64,000 nt of DNA from Zafaria ginkgonis. Its GTDB lineage: Bacteria; Actinomycetota; Actinomycetes; Actinomycetales; Micrococcaceae. This document shows positions 25,371-33,594 of the stretch, piece after piece (the first letter of the stretch is position 1; each line of letters starts with the position of its first letter). Location: the NCBI RefSeq assembly GCF_039540195.1, contig NZ_BAABEO010000008.1, positions 434,001 to 498,000 on the forward strand. The letters run 5' to 3'. Both the position numbers and the translations under genes were made by a program. The notes beneath the pieces are model-generated. The model had not been told where the DNA came from. It searched no databases and was given only the letters and a program-made list of their open reading frames with translations.

Positions 25371-26732
25371 CTAGTTGACGACGTTGGCTTCCAGCGCCAG
25401 CTCGGACTGCACGACAGCGGCGAGCCGCTCGGCGACGCCGGTTGCGGTGGCCTGGTCGGAGGCTTCCACCATGACCCGCACCACCGGCTCGGTACCGGAG
25501 GGGCGCAGCAGCACGCGGCCGCTCTCCCCCAACTCGGCCTCGGCCTCGCGCACGGCCTGCGCCACGGTCTCGTTCTGTGCCGCGGCGGCCTTGTCCACGC
25601 CGCGCACGTTGATGAGGATCTGGGGCAGCACGCTCATCGCCGCGGCCAGGTCGTGGAGGGTGCGTCCGGTGCCGGCCACGCGGGCGGCGATCTGCAGGCC
25701 GGTGAGCACTCCGTCGCCGGTGGTGGCGAAGTCGGCGAAGATGACGTGCCCGGACTGCTCCCCGCCGAGGCTCAGGCCGCCCTCCCGCATGCCCTCCAGG
25801 ACGTAGCGGTCCCCGACGCCGGTTTCCTTGATGGTGATGCCGGCCTCGCGCATGGCCAGCTTCAGGCCCAGGTTGCTCATCACGGTGGCCACTAGGGTGT
25901 TGTCCTTGAGCCGCCCCTGCTCCTTGAGCGTGGTGGCCATGATCGCCATGATCTGGTCGCCGTCGACCACGGCGCCGGTGTGGTCCACCGCCAGGCAGCG
26001 GTCGGCGTCGCCGTCGTGCGCGATGCCCAGGTCGGCGCCGTGCGCCAGGACCGCCTCCTGGAGGTTTTCCAGATGGGTGGAGCCGTAGCCGTCGTTGATG
26101 TTCAGGCCGTCCGGATCGGCGCCGATCACCACGACCTGCGCGCCGGCGTTGGCGAAGACCTGCGGAGAACAGCCGCTGGCCGCGCCGTGGGCGCAGTCAA
26201 GGACCACCTTGAGTCCGTCCAAGCGGTTCGGCAGGGTCTGCAGCAGGTGGACGACGTAGCGGTCCTCGGCGTCGGCGAAACGGCGGACGCGGCCCACCTC
26301 CGCCCCGACCGGGCGCGGGGGCTCGAAGGCCATCTGGGCGACGATGGCGTCCTCGAGCGCGTCGTCGAGCTTCTGCCCGCCGCGGGCCAGGAACTTGATG
26401 CCGTTGTCCGGGGCCGGGTTGTGGGAGGCGGAGATCATCACGCCGAAGTCGGCGCCCAGGTCGGCCACCAGGTACGCGGCCGCCGGCGTCGGCAGCGTGC
26501 CGGCGTCGTACACGTCCACCCCCGCGGAGGCCAGGCCCGCCTCGATGGCGGCGGAAATGAAGTCGCCACTGATGCGCGGATCCTTGGCCACGACGGCGAC
26601 CGGCCGCCGCCCCTCGGAAACCCGGTGCCCGAGCACGACGGCTGCCGCTTGGGCAAGCCGCATCGTCAGCTCGGGAGTGAGCAGTTCGTTCGCTTTTCCA
26701 CGGACGCCATCCGTGCCAAATAGTCGTGCCAT
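25371..26732 (-). CDS. glmM: Phosphoglucosamine mutase GlmM
   Basis: 453 aa. Active-site phosphoserine loop ISASHNP (Ser103), metal loop DGDADR near residue 240, sugar-binding GGEQSGH and phosphate-binding RPSGTEPVVRVMVE are all present. It converts glucosamine-6-P to glucosamine-1-P for UDP-GlcNAc and the cell wall. ATG at 26732 is preferred over the preceding GTG because GGAG sits 4 bases before it; a TATGAT box ends only 8 bases upstream, so the mRNA may be leaderless. Confidence 0.96.
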   Translation of the reverse strand: MARLFGTDGVRGKANELLTPELTMRLAQAAAVVLGHRVSEGRRPVAVVAKDPRISGDFISAAIEAGLASAGVDVYDAGTLPTPAAAYLVADLGADFGVMISASHNPAPDNGIKFLARGGQKLDDALEDAIVAQMAFEPPRPVGAEVGRVRRFADAEDRYVVHLLQTLPNRLDGLKVVLDCAHGAASGCSPQVFANAGAQVVVIGADPDGLNINDGYGSTHLENLQEAVLAHGADLGIAHDGDADRCLAVDHTGAVVDGDQIMAIMATTLKEQGRLKDNTLVATVMSNLGLKLAMREAGITIKETGVGDRYVLEGMREGGLSLGGEQSGHVIFADFATTGDGVLTGLQIAARVAGTGRTLHDLAAAMSVLPQILINVRGVDKAAAAQNETVAQAVREAEAELGESGRVLLRPSGTEPVVRVMVEASDQATATGVAERLAAVVQSELALEANVVN

Positions 26733-26740
26733 CACGCTCC

Positions 26741-26746
26741 ATCATA
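26741..26746 (-). promoter_or_regulatory. Candidate -10 box of glmM
   Basis: Minus strand TATGAT ends 8 bases before the glmM ATG; a start site at normal distance would fall on or next to the start codon. No convincing -35 element. Confidence 0.4.
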
Positions 26747-26749
26747 GGA

Positions 26750-27114
26750 GACGCCGACCACAGCCCTTTCACCCTCCACGCTGTGCCCCATGTCAGAGAG
26801 GTGCGAAGGGTCGAAGATCACAGAATTATTACGGCCCGTCGCGGCTGCCGCGGGTTCAATCCGGGAAAGGATGGAGGGTTGGGTTCCCGTAAAGGATTCC
26901 GCGTGGCAGCGCCCCTGGGACGATCCCGCCAGGCGGCGCCCTGCCCGCCCGGGCCGGGCCCCGTTTGGCGCTGCCTCATTGACCTTTTTCGAGGGCCGAA
27001 GCACACTGGCCTTGCTGCAGACGTTTTCACTTGCATGGACACCGGTTTCCAACTGTTTTTGCGGCGGATCCCGCCACCACTGGAATATGCGTGTAGTGGA
27101 AGGAAAGACACGAG
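26750..27114. other. Intergenic region upstream of the HTTM cassette
   Basis: About 365 bases between divergent genes. Open frames exist on both strands but none has a ribosome site and coding-like composition. The end (GTGGAAGGAAAG just before 27115) is the ribosome site of the next gene. No clear promoter or hairpin was recognised. Confidence 0.5.
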
Positions 27115-27414
27115 ATGGACCGTGAATCGTCGCTCAACTCCGCCCAGCTGGCCAGCATAGATCTGCTCATTGCGATAGCCCAGCAAAACGGCCTCTCCCT
27201 CGAGGACCGCCTGGAGAAGACGCAGGAGCAGGCGGAAGCCCAGGCGGACCGCGTCGAAGCGATGTGGGAAGCCCGCCACGGCGGCCTGGAAATCACGGAG
27301 CATGATCTTCAGGTCATCGGCAAGATCCGCGAACTGGCCGCAACGCTGGAATCATCCGTCACGCTGAAGCAGCTGATCGAATTGCGCGACGAAGCGCTCA
27401 AGTCACAGGGATGA
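27115..27414 (+). CDS. Hypothetical small helical protein, first gene of HTTM cassette
   Basis: 99 aa, acidic, predicted all-helical (LNSAQLASIDLLIAIAQQNG, LEDRLEKTQEQAEAQADRVE, VIGKIRELAATLESSVTLKQ). No signal peptide, no Cys, no membrane helix; family not recognised. GGAAGGAAAG precedes the ATG. It ends 16 bases before the next gene on the same strand and is probably cotranscribed with the SdpA-like and HTTM genes. It is not obviously a secreted peptide precursor, so a regulatory or scaffold role is as likely. Confidence 0.8.
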   Translation: MDRESSLNSAQLASIDLLIAIAQQNGLSLEDRLEKTQEQAEAQADRVEAMWEARHGGLEITEHDLQVIGKIRELAATLESSVTLKQLIELRDEALKSQG

Positions 27415-27430
27415 CTTCGCTGAGCCCACG

Positions 27431-27967
27431 ATGACCGCAGACCTGGAAGCCATTTGGGGTTTGGCCGTCGCCGGCTTCCTGTGCTTCTGGTTCGGGGTTT
27501 CGGCCTTCCATCAGTTCCGGCCGCATCGCTGGACACGACTCATGGGCCACGACGTCCTGGGGCTGATACCGCGGTGGTCGTTCTTTGCGCCGAATCCTGG
27601 GCGGCATGACATCCATCTGGTCTTCCGGGACTGGATCCTGGACGAGCCAACGGAATGGCAGGAGCTCGACCTTGGCAGCCTGAATTCCTGGACCCGCTGG
27701 ATCTGGCACCCGGAGCGATACGCGTCCAAGGCCGTGGCCGATGCCGCAGGCGGACTGTCCATGGCTTCCGCCGCGGCGCGCGAAACCGGGGCCCGCACGG
27801 TCATGCTGAGTACGCCGTATCTGCGCCTGCTGAGTTGGGCCATGTCACAGCCGGTACCTCCGGACTCCACGGCCAGGCAGTTCGCGGTCATTGCCTCCCA
27901 GGGGTTCGGGCCGACCCAAACCCTGGAACTGCGGTTCCTTTCCGAGAAGCATCCTTTCGAAAGCTAG
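27431..27967 (+). CDS. SdpA/DUF5819-like membrane-anchored protein
   Basis: 178 aa. One membrane helix (about residues 6-27, IWGLAVAGFLCFWFGVSAFH) followed by the motif IPRWSFFAPNPGRHDIHLVFRDW near residues 45-67 (given as key residues W, FFAPNP, D). Motifs of the form FFxxNP occur in SdpA-type and DUF5819 proteins, usually encoded beside an HTTM/SdpB-type membrane protein, as here. In Bacillus SdpA and SdpB mature the toxin SdpC. No SdpC-like toxin is visible, so the substrate is unknown. Assignment to SdpA or DUF5819 is by motif and neighbour only. Confidence 0.65.
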   Translation: MTADLEAIWGLAVAGFLCFWFGVSAFHQFRPHRWTRLMGHDVLGLIPRWSFFAPNPGRHDIHLVFRDWILDEPTEWQELDLGSLNSWTRWIWHPERYASKAVADAAGGLSMASAAARETGARTVMLSTPYLRLLSWAMSQPVPPDSTARQFAVIASQGFGPTQTLELRFLSEKHPFES

Positions 27968-27973
27968 GAACAC

Positions 27974-28765
27974 ATGGAGCTTCAGTGGGCATTGGACCTG
28001 ACGGTACGCACCGCTGCGGCGGGATTGTTCATCGCTGGCCTGGAGTTGTGGGCCCTGCGCCGGGAATTCTCGGAAACCGGCATTTTCAGCAGCGGCGCCC
28101 TGGCGGCACCGGCCAAGGACCAGCGGATGCTTGCCGGATTCGGTCCCTTCTTACGCCCAGCAATTGCCGTCCAGGTCCTTGCCGCTGCCACCCTGGCCGC
28201 CGCCGGCCCGTTCAGCCCGTGGGGAAAAATCTCGCTCGCGTGGCTCCTGGGGGCCTTCCTCCTGCTGCGTTGGCGGCGCCGGATCGCCGGTGACGGAGCG
28301 GAACAGATGTCGGCAATCATCCTGCTTTCCGCCTTCCTTGCGGTCATCCCCACGGAAAGTCCCCTGCGCATGGCGGCCGCGGTGCTCTTCATAGCCGCCC
28401 AAGCCGTCCTTTCCTATACGACGGCAGGGGTGGCCAAGCTGATTTCCCCCCTATGGCGCCAGGGCCAGGCGTTGCCCCTGATCCTGTCCACGCGCAGCCA
28501 CGGCCATCCCCTGGCTGCCCGCGTTCTGGGCAGTTCCCGGGGGCTGGCCGCGGCCGCTTGTTGGACGGTCATTGTCTTCGAGATCGGCTTTGGACCCTTG
28601 GCGCTGGGGTCGCAAGGCACACTCGTGGCCGTCCTTGGGATCGGCCTCGCATTCCACCTCGGCTGTGCGGTGTTCATGGGCCTGAACACCTTCCTGTGGA
28701 GCTTTCCGGCGACCTACCCGTGCGTTGCCGCGGGGTGCCTCATGGCAAGGGACCTTCTCGCGTAG
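27974..28765 (+). CDS. HTTM-like (vitamin K carboxylase-like / SdpB-type) membrane protein
   Basis: 263 aa with about six membrane helices. The C-terminal part FEIGFGPLALG, then AFHLGCAVFMGLNTFLWSFPATYP, is the pattern of HTTM-domain proteins, and SYTTAGVAKLISPLWRQGQALP fits the same family. It lacks the large lumenal region of the eukaryotic gamma-carboxylase. Starts 6 bases after the SdpA-like gene; the two probably work together in the membrane. Function in bacteria is unproven outside SdpB. Convergent with tadG; only a weak hairpin separates them. Confidence 0.7.
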   Translation: MELQWALDLTVRTAAAGLFIAGLELWALRREFSETGIFSSGALAAPAKDQRMLAGFGPFLRPAIAVQVLAAATLAAAGPFSPWGKISLAWLLGAFLLLRWRRRIAGDGAEQMSAIILLSAFLAVIPTESPLRMAAAVLFIAAQAVLSYTTAGVAKLISPLWRQGQALPLILSTRSHGHPLAARVLGSSRGLAAAACWTVIVFEIGFGPLALGSQGTLVAVLGIGLAFHLGCAVFMGLNTFLWSFPATYPCVAAGCLMARDLLA

Positions 28766-28784
28766 ACCGACGGCGCCCCGCCGG

Positions 28785-30212
28785 TCATTCCGGAATCCGG
28801 ATCAGGTGGGAGCCGGAGCTGATCGCATTGACCGCGGAGACGAAGATCGGGCCGAGTTCGGTTCCGCTGGCCGCGCAGAAGAAGAAGTCCCCGTCGGTGT
28901 TTTCGGCCGTCCTTCGGGCCGAAGTTTGGCAGTCGTTGTCCGCGTCGCTGGCGGCGCCGGTGGCATCCGGTGATGCCGCCGCCGCCAGAACGTCGCGCAC
29001 CAACTTGCCGCTGCCGCAACTGGCATTGGTGGCGTCACCGAACGCTACGGTCACGATCAGGACCTTCTCGGCCTTCGCATTGCCCGCGACCGTCTTGAAG
29101 TTGCTGCAGGCGGTGGCTTCGTCTTTGCTGCCGATGTCGCCCGAAGTGTCCAACGAAGTGAATCCGCTGATGTAGTCCTCGTTGGGCTGACCGTCCGTCT
29201 CGAAGATGATCCCTTTGCGCGCCGGGGCCGAACGCGCCGGCAGGCTTCCCAGGTTATTGGTGTCCTTGCCCAGGACGTACCGCGCCGCGGCCTTCAACGG
29301 CGAAGCGAGGTAGGTTCCTCCACTGGATTTCTGCAGGCAGTCCAGGCCCTTGAAGAGCGTGCTTCCGGTGTTCAGCGGCGGGGTTGCGCCGGGAACACCC
29401 GGATTCTTGATGTAGTCGTTGGAGAACGGGACCGGAATCCACGGGCCGTCCGTTTTTGAGCTGGAGGGTTCGGTGATACAGCTGCCGGAGGAACTGCTGC
29501 GGTGGATGGTGCCCAGCGCCACGTACTGCTGCTCCTTGGTCATCGTCTGGAGGGTGCTCTTGATCCCCGCGACCATAAGGTTCCGGTCGGGATCGCTCAT
29601 GCTGCTGGTGCGGTCCGCGACCATCGCGATGTCCATGGCGTTCGGGACTTGGGCGCCGCAGGATCCCTTGCAGGCATCGGAGGCCAGCGCGCCGGTGTTC
29701 CCGACGTCGTACCCGATGACGGGAGCGAACACGAAGGGGACGTCCTTGTCATCGGCCACGGTGATCGTGTTGCACGTGTGCCCGTTTCCCGGAACGCAGG
29801 GAATGACGCAGATCTTCTCGTTGCATTTGGCTCCGGCCGTCGTTCCCGGGTCGCAGACGCCGGGGACCTGTCCGCTGGCCACGGTCTTGGAGGCCCCGGT
29901 GGACGCGACCACGCACCTGAAGGTGGCAACGGGCACCGCCTCGGGATCATTGGCCTTGGCGAACTGAAGCGCGACGTTCTTGGCTGCGGTCGGATCGGCA
30001 GGAAGGGAGTGGGCCCCGGCCAACGCCGCGGCGTCCAAGGCGTTGCTCAGCTCGTGACGCTCGTAGACCAGCTTTCCGAAGTCGAGGGCCAGGGCAAGGC
30101 ACGCGAAGAGCACGGGAATGAGCAGGGCATACATCACCGTCGACGCTCCGCGTTCCCCGAGCATCCGGCGACGCTTTTCAGGGACGGACGGTACCGGTGT
30201 CACGGGGCGCAT
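28785..30212 (-). CDS. tadG: TadG-like pseudopilin with vWA domain
   Basis: 475 aa. The N-terminus LGERGASTVMYALLIPVLFACLALALDFG (in blocks, ~18-46) is a TadE/TadG-type anchor helix. Residues ~193-450 form a von Willebrand A domain with MIDAS pattern D200-R-T202-S-S204. Between them lies a Cys-rich stretch (about eight Cys between residues 100 and 185), unusual for the family and suggesting disulfides outside the membrane. TadG helps assemble or retain Tad pili at the envelope. Start overlaps tadE by 13 bases. The rest of the Tad machinery is 5 kb away beyond ribosomal genes. Confidence 0.85.
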   Translation of the reverse strand: MRPVTPVPSVPEKRRRMLGERGASTVMYALLIPVLFACLALALDFGKLVYERHELSNALDAAALAGAHSLPADPTAAKNVALQFAKANDPEAVPVATFRCVVASTGASKTVASGQVPGVCDPGTTAGAKCNEKICVIPCVPGNGHTCNTITVADDKDVPFVFAPVIGYDVGNTGALASDACKGSCGAQVPNAMDIAMVADRTSSMSDPDRNLMVAGIKSTLQTMTKEQQYVALGTIHRSSSSGSCITEPSSSKTDGPWIPVPFSNDYIKNPGVPGATPPLNTGSTLFKGLDCLQKSSGGTYLASPLKAAARYVLGKDTNNLGSLPARSAPARKGIIFETDGQPNEDYISGFTSLDTSGDIGSKDEATACSNFKTVAGNAKAEKVLIVTVAFGDATNASCGSGKLVRDVLAAAASPDATGAASDADNDCQTSARRTAENTDGDFFFCAASGTELGPIFVSAVNAISSGSHLIRIPE

Positions 30213-30652
30213 GATCCGCCTCCCCAGTTCTTGGAGCCCGACGTCACGGTCGCGGTTCCTTCCATCTTCATGACGGACTTGGCCTCGAACGCGCCGTCGA
30301 GTATCCAGGAGAAGAAACCAGTCGCGGACGACTGGGGGTAGCGCGCACAGACAACCACGACGCCGGGAGTTCCTCCCGAGGTGTCCACGGAGAACTTCAC
30401 CTGGAGCTTGGAGTCATCCAGCTGACCCCTCGCCTGGCGGGTGTAGGCGATGACATCGCCCTGCGTCACGCCCTGCCGCGCGCCCTCGCGTGCCGCGGCT
30501 TGCAGGCTGATGTTTTGCGAGAACGCCAAGCCAAAGTCGATCACTCCCATGAGCATGGCGATCAGCAGGGGCAGAATGAGGGCAAATTCAACAGCCGTCG
30601 CCCCTCTTTGTTTCTCCCGATCCGGTGGATCGACCGCCGAGAACCTCAACAT
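30200..30652 (-). CDS. tadE: TadE-like pseudopilin
   Basis: 150 aa. QRGATAVEFALILPLLIAML at ~16-35 is the TadE signature with a prepilin-like site before the hydrophobic helix; the remainder is a small beta-rich domain (LQAAAREGARQGVTQGD, GTPGVVVVCARYP). Minor pilin of the Tad/Flp system. GGAAGGAG lies 5 bases before the ATG. Heads a two-gene unit with tadG. Confidence 0.9.
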   Translation of the reverse strand: MLRFSAVDPPDREKQRGATAVEFALILPLLIAMLMGVIDFGLAFSQNISLQAAAREGARQGVTQGDVIAYTRQARGQLDDSKLQVKFSVDTSGGTPGVVVVCARYPQSSATGFFSWILDGAFEAKSVMKMEGTATVTSGSKNWGGGSCAP

Positions 30653-30935
30653 TTGCTGCTCCTTCCAAAGTGCACAGACATGGAACTGTCAGTTCAACAA
30701 TGGGTTTGGCGCGGCATATGGTTGCCTGATTTTGCCGTCGCGTCCGATCGCGAAGGCGCTTAAAGCTGGCTTCCCCCCAAAGCTGGCTTCCCCCGATGCT
30801 CATCGTGCCCGCCCTGCCCGGTGAGGTCAAGCGATTGGGTCACGCGAAAAGCGCACGTCAGCGCCCCGGCGTCGGGCTGGAAGGAGCGCCGGGCAGGCTC
30901 AACCGCGTGCGGCACGGCCGCGCCGGCCAGCCAGC

Positions 30936-31931
30936 TCAGCGCGGGTTGAGGATGGGGAAGTCGGTGTCCCCCTTCTCCCCCTCCTCGAAGACGCGGGACG
31001 CGGAGCCCACGATCAGCGGGTCCGGCTCGCGGACCACCCTGTGGTTCTTGTCCGGGTAGTCCAGGAGGCTCAGCACGTGGCGCATGGCCTCCAGCCGGGC
31101 GCGCTTCTTGTCGTTGGACTTCACTACCGTCCACGGTGCGTCGGCCGTGTCGGTGTAGAAGAACATGGCCTCCTTGGCCTGCGTGTATTCGTCCCACTTG
31201 TCCAGCGAGGCAAGGTCCGTGGGGGACAGCTTCCACTGCCGCACCGGATCCGTCTCGCGGTTGGCGAAGCGGGCCAACTGTTCGCGCCGGCCCACCGAGA
31301 ACCAGAACTTGACCAGCGTCGTCCCGGAATTGACCAGCATGCGCTCCAGCTCCGGAGCCTCGCGCATGAACTCGAGCAGCTGGCGCGAATCGCAGTAGCC
31401 CATCACGCGTTCCACGCCGGCCCTGTTGTACCAGGAGCGGTCGAACATCACGATCTCCCCGCCGCTGGGCAGGTGCTGGATGTAGCGCTGGAAGTACCAC
31501 TGGGTGCGCTCGATGTCGGTGGGCTTCTCCAGCGCCACGATCCGGGCGCCGCGCGGGTTCAGGTGCTCCATGAACCGCTTGATCGCCCCGCCCTTCCCGG
31601 CGGCGTCCCGGCCCTCGAAGATGATGAGGACCTTTTGCCCCGTTTCCTTCACCCACAGCTGGGCCTTGAGCAGTTCGATCTGCAGCGCGCGCTTTTGCTG
31701 TTCGTACGCGCGGCGGGTCAGCTTGGTTTCGTAGGGGAAGTCGTGGCGCCAGGCATCGGGATCCGCGACGGGGAGGGCGCGGTTGTCCCGCTGCTCCAGC
31801 TCCTGCAGCTCGTCCACCTCGCCGACGTAGTCCACGGACACGGAGTGCCGTTCCCCTTCAGCGGGGGGCTCAAGGTGCTCGGGCGCCTCCACCGTGGCCT
31901 TGTCCAGCACCTCGTCGGTCTCGTCAGGCAT
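30936..31931 (-). CDS. ppk2: Polyphosphate kinase 2
   Basis: 331 aa. PPK2 motifs are clear: EGRDAAGKGGAIKRF (Walker A, ~107-120), PTDIERTQWYFQRYIQHLP, FDRSWYNRAGVERVMGYC (Walker B), KFWFSVGRREQLARF and DKWDEYTQAKEAMFFYTDT. It phosphorylates ADP/GDP (or AMP) with polyphosphate. A ~60-residue acidic N-terminus precedes the kinase domain. ATG chosen: AAGGGG lies 7 bases upstream; a TTG two codons earlier is possible. Confidence 0.95.
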   Translation of the reverse strand: MPDETDEVLDKATVEAPEHLEPPAEGERHSVSVDYVGEVDELQELEQRDNRALPVADPDAWRHDFPYETKLTRRAYEQQKRALQIELLKAQLWVKETGQKVLIIFEGRDAAGKGGAIKRFMEHLNPRGARIVALEKPTDIERTQWYFQRYIQHLPSGGEIVMFDRSWYNRAGVERVMGYCDSRQLLEFMREAPELERMLVNSGTTLVKFWFSVGRREQLARFANRETDPVRQWKLSPTDLASLDKWDEYTQAKEAMFFYTDTADAPWTVVKSNDKKRARLEAMRHVLSLLDYPDKNHRVVREPDPLIVGSASRVFEEGEKGDTDFPILNPR

Positions 31932-32070
31932 GTCCAATCCCCTTTCCCGGCGGTATTGGATCCTGCCGGAACTATACGCCCGGCATAGGGGCCCTGCTAG
32001 GGTTTCCGGCGCCGGCCCACGCGTCCACGGGAGCGGCGGCTTTCGCCGAAACCTCCTGCTCTCCTCCCCC

Positions 32071-32168
32071 GTTTCGCCAAAGGACGGTGTCGGGTTTTGG
32101 GCCGGGAAGCAGCATCAAGCCTTGGCGAAACAAAGGGGCGGGGAATCAACCGTTGGTGAAACGGGAGG
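32071..32168. repeat. Degenerate long palindrome (family A, copy 3) overlapping nagB 3' end
   Basis: Outer arms GTTTCGCCAA (32071-32080) and TTGGCGAAAC (32122-32131) pair, and the right half keeps AGCAGCATCAAGCC of the family; the left interior has diverged. A second right-arm-like piece, AATCAACCGTTGGTGAAACG at 32144-32163, follows and supplies the nagB stop codon. Confidence 0.7.
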
Positions 32169-32946
32169 GGCGGGAGAGATCGTTGGCGTGGTCGCGGGCG
32201 AAGTCGTAGTACTCGCGCAACGTCAGCTTCGCCGCCGCCGCTTCGTCGACGACGACTGTCGTGTCCGGATGGAGCTGCAGGGCGGTGGCCGGACAGTAGG
32301 CCCCCAGCGGCCCCTCCGACAGGGTCGCGACGGCGTCCGCCTTGGCGGCGCCGGTGGCGACCAGCAGCAGGCGCCGGGCGCGCAGGATGGTGCCGATGCC
32401 TTGGGTAACGCAGTGGATCGGCACCGCTTCCGGGTCGCCGCCGAAGAAGCGGGCGTTGTCGCGGCGGGTGCCCGGGGCCAAGGTCTTCACCCGCGTGGAA
32501 CTGCCGAGGGAGGAGCCGGGCTCGTTGAAGCCGATGTGCCCGTTGGCCCCGACGCCGAGCAACTGGATGTCCACTCCCCCGGCCGCGGCGATGGCGTCCT
32601 CGTAAGCGGTGCAGGCCGCCTCGAGGTGGTCGGCGGATCCGTCCGGGACATGGACGCGGGCCGGGTCCAGCCTGATGCGCCGGGTGACCTCCCGGTCGAT
32701 GACCGCGTGGTAGCTCTGCGGGTGCCCGGGCTCAAGGCCCACGTACTCGTCGAGGGCGAACGCGGTGGTGCGCGAGACGTCCAGGCCCCGGGCGGCCAAG
32801 GCGGCGAGTTCGCGGTAGGTGGCCAGCGGGCTGGAGCCCGTGGCAACGCCAATCACCGGCTGCGGGCCGGCGGCAATGGTCTCGGCGATAATGCCGGCCG
32901 CGTGGCGCCCCACGGCGTCCGCGTCGGGGAGGACGATGATTTCCAT
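32146..32946 (-). CDS. nagB: Glucosamine-6-phosphate deaminase
   Basis: 266 aa. Active-site loops VATGSSPLATYRELA, AFALDEYVGL (Asp66), GVGANGHIGFNEPGSSLGS and the C-terminal HPDTTVVVDEAAA are those of NagB. It converts GlcN-6-P to fructose-6-P and ammonia. Start ATG gives the expected MEIIVLPDADAVG; no strong ribosome site. The last residues (RPSRFTNG and the TGA) are encoded by a piece of palindromic repeat, so the C-terminus may have been rewritten by it. Confidence 0.94.
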   Translation of the reverse strand: MEIIVLPDADAVGRHAAGIIAETIAAGPQPVIGVATGSSPLATYRELAALAARGLDVSRTTAFALDEYVGLEPGHPQSYHAVIDREVTRRIRLDPARVHVPDGSADHLEAACTAYEDAIAAAGGVDIQLLGVGANGHIGFNEPGSSLGSSTRVKTLAPGTRRDNARFFGGDPEAVPIHCVTQGIGTILRARRLLLVATGAAKADAVATLSEGPLGAYCPATALQLHPDTTVVVDEAAAAKLTLREYYDFARDHANDLSRPSRFTNG

Positions 32947-32987
32947 GCGGGCAGCATAGGGCAAGTACTCCGTACCGGCGGAAACGG

Positions 32988-33026
32988 CCGAAGGCCCCGC
33001 AACCAAAACGGTTGCGGGGCCTTCGG
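32988..33026 (-). terminator. Terminator of rplM-rpsI
   Basis: 17-base perfect stem (CCGAAGGCCCCGCAACC) with 5-base loop, starting 30 bases after the rpsI stop. Confidence 0.85.
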
Positions 33027-33055
33027 AATAGAAGCAAAAGCTTCCGGCAAGCGGT

Positions 33056-33556
33056 TTAGCGCTTGGAGTACTGCGGAGCCTTGCGGGCCTTCTTGAGACC
33101 GGCCTTCTTGCGCTCGATGACGCGGGCGTCGCGAGTCAGGAAGCCAGCCTTCTTCAGGGCCGGGCGGTTGTTCTCGCGGTCGATCTCGTTCAGCGAGCGG
33201 GCAACGCCCAGGCGCAGCGCGCCGGCCTGGCCGGAGGGGCCACCGCCGTGGATGCGGGCGATGACGTCGTAGGCGCCGTCGAGCTCGAGGAGCTTGAACG
33301 GCTCGTTGACTTCCTGCTGGTGCAGCTTGTTCGGGAAGTAGTCTTCCAGCGTGCGGCCGTTGACGGTCCAGTTGCCGGAACCCGGAACAACACGGACGCG
33401 GGCGACGGCTTCCTTGCGGCGGCCGACGGCGGAGCCGGCGACGGTCAGGGCCGGGCGCTCCTTGACGACGGTCTCGCCGACCGGTGCGGACTCGGAGGTG
33501 TAGGCGGCCGGAGCCGCACCTTCGAATTCGTTCTGCTCTTCAGTGTTCTGAGCCAC
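33056..33556 (-). CDS. rpsI: 30S ribosomal protein S9
   Basis: 166 aa. The core (VGRRKEAVARVRVVPGSGNW, IHGGGPSGQAGALRLGVARSL, ending KKARKAPQYSKR) is S9, whose basic tail contacts P-site tRNA. The first ~38 residues are an acidic extension common in actinobacterial S9. 38 bases after rplM. Confidence 0.98.
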   Translation of the reverse strand: MAQNTEEQNEFEGAAPAAYTSESAPVGETVVKERPALTVAGSAVGRRKEAVARVRVVPGSGNWTVNGRTLEDYFPNKLHQQEVNEPFKLLELDGAYDVIARIHGGGPSGQAGALRLGVARSLNEIDRENNRPALKKAGFLTRDARVIERKKAGLKKARKAPQYSKR

Positions 33557-33594
33557 GATTATCTCCTAAAAGTCTTTTTTCTCGGGGCCCAGCG

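Noticed and set aside
26790..27125. Plus-strand 111-codon frame upstream of the HTTM cassette
   Set aside because: No ribosome site, overlaps the better-supported gene at 27115, and has mixed composition without any motif.
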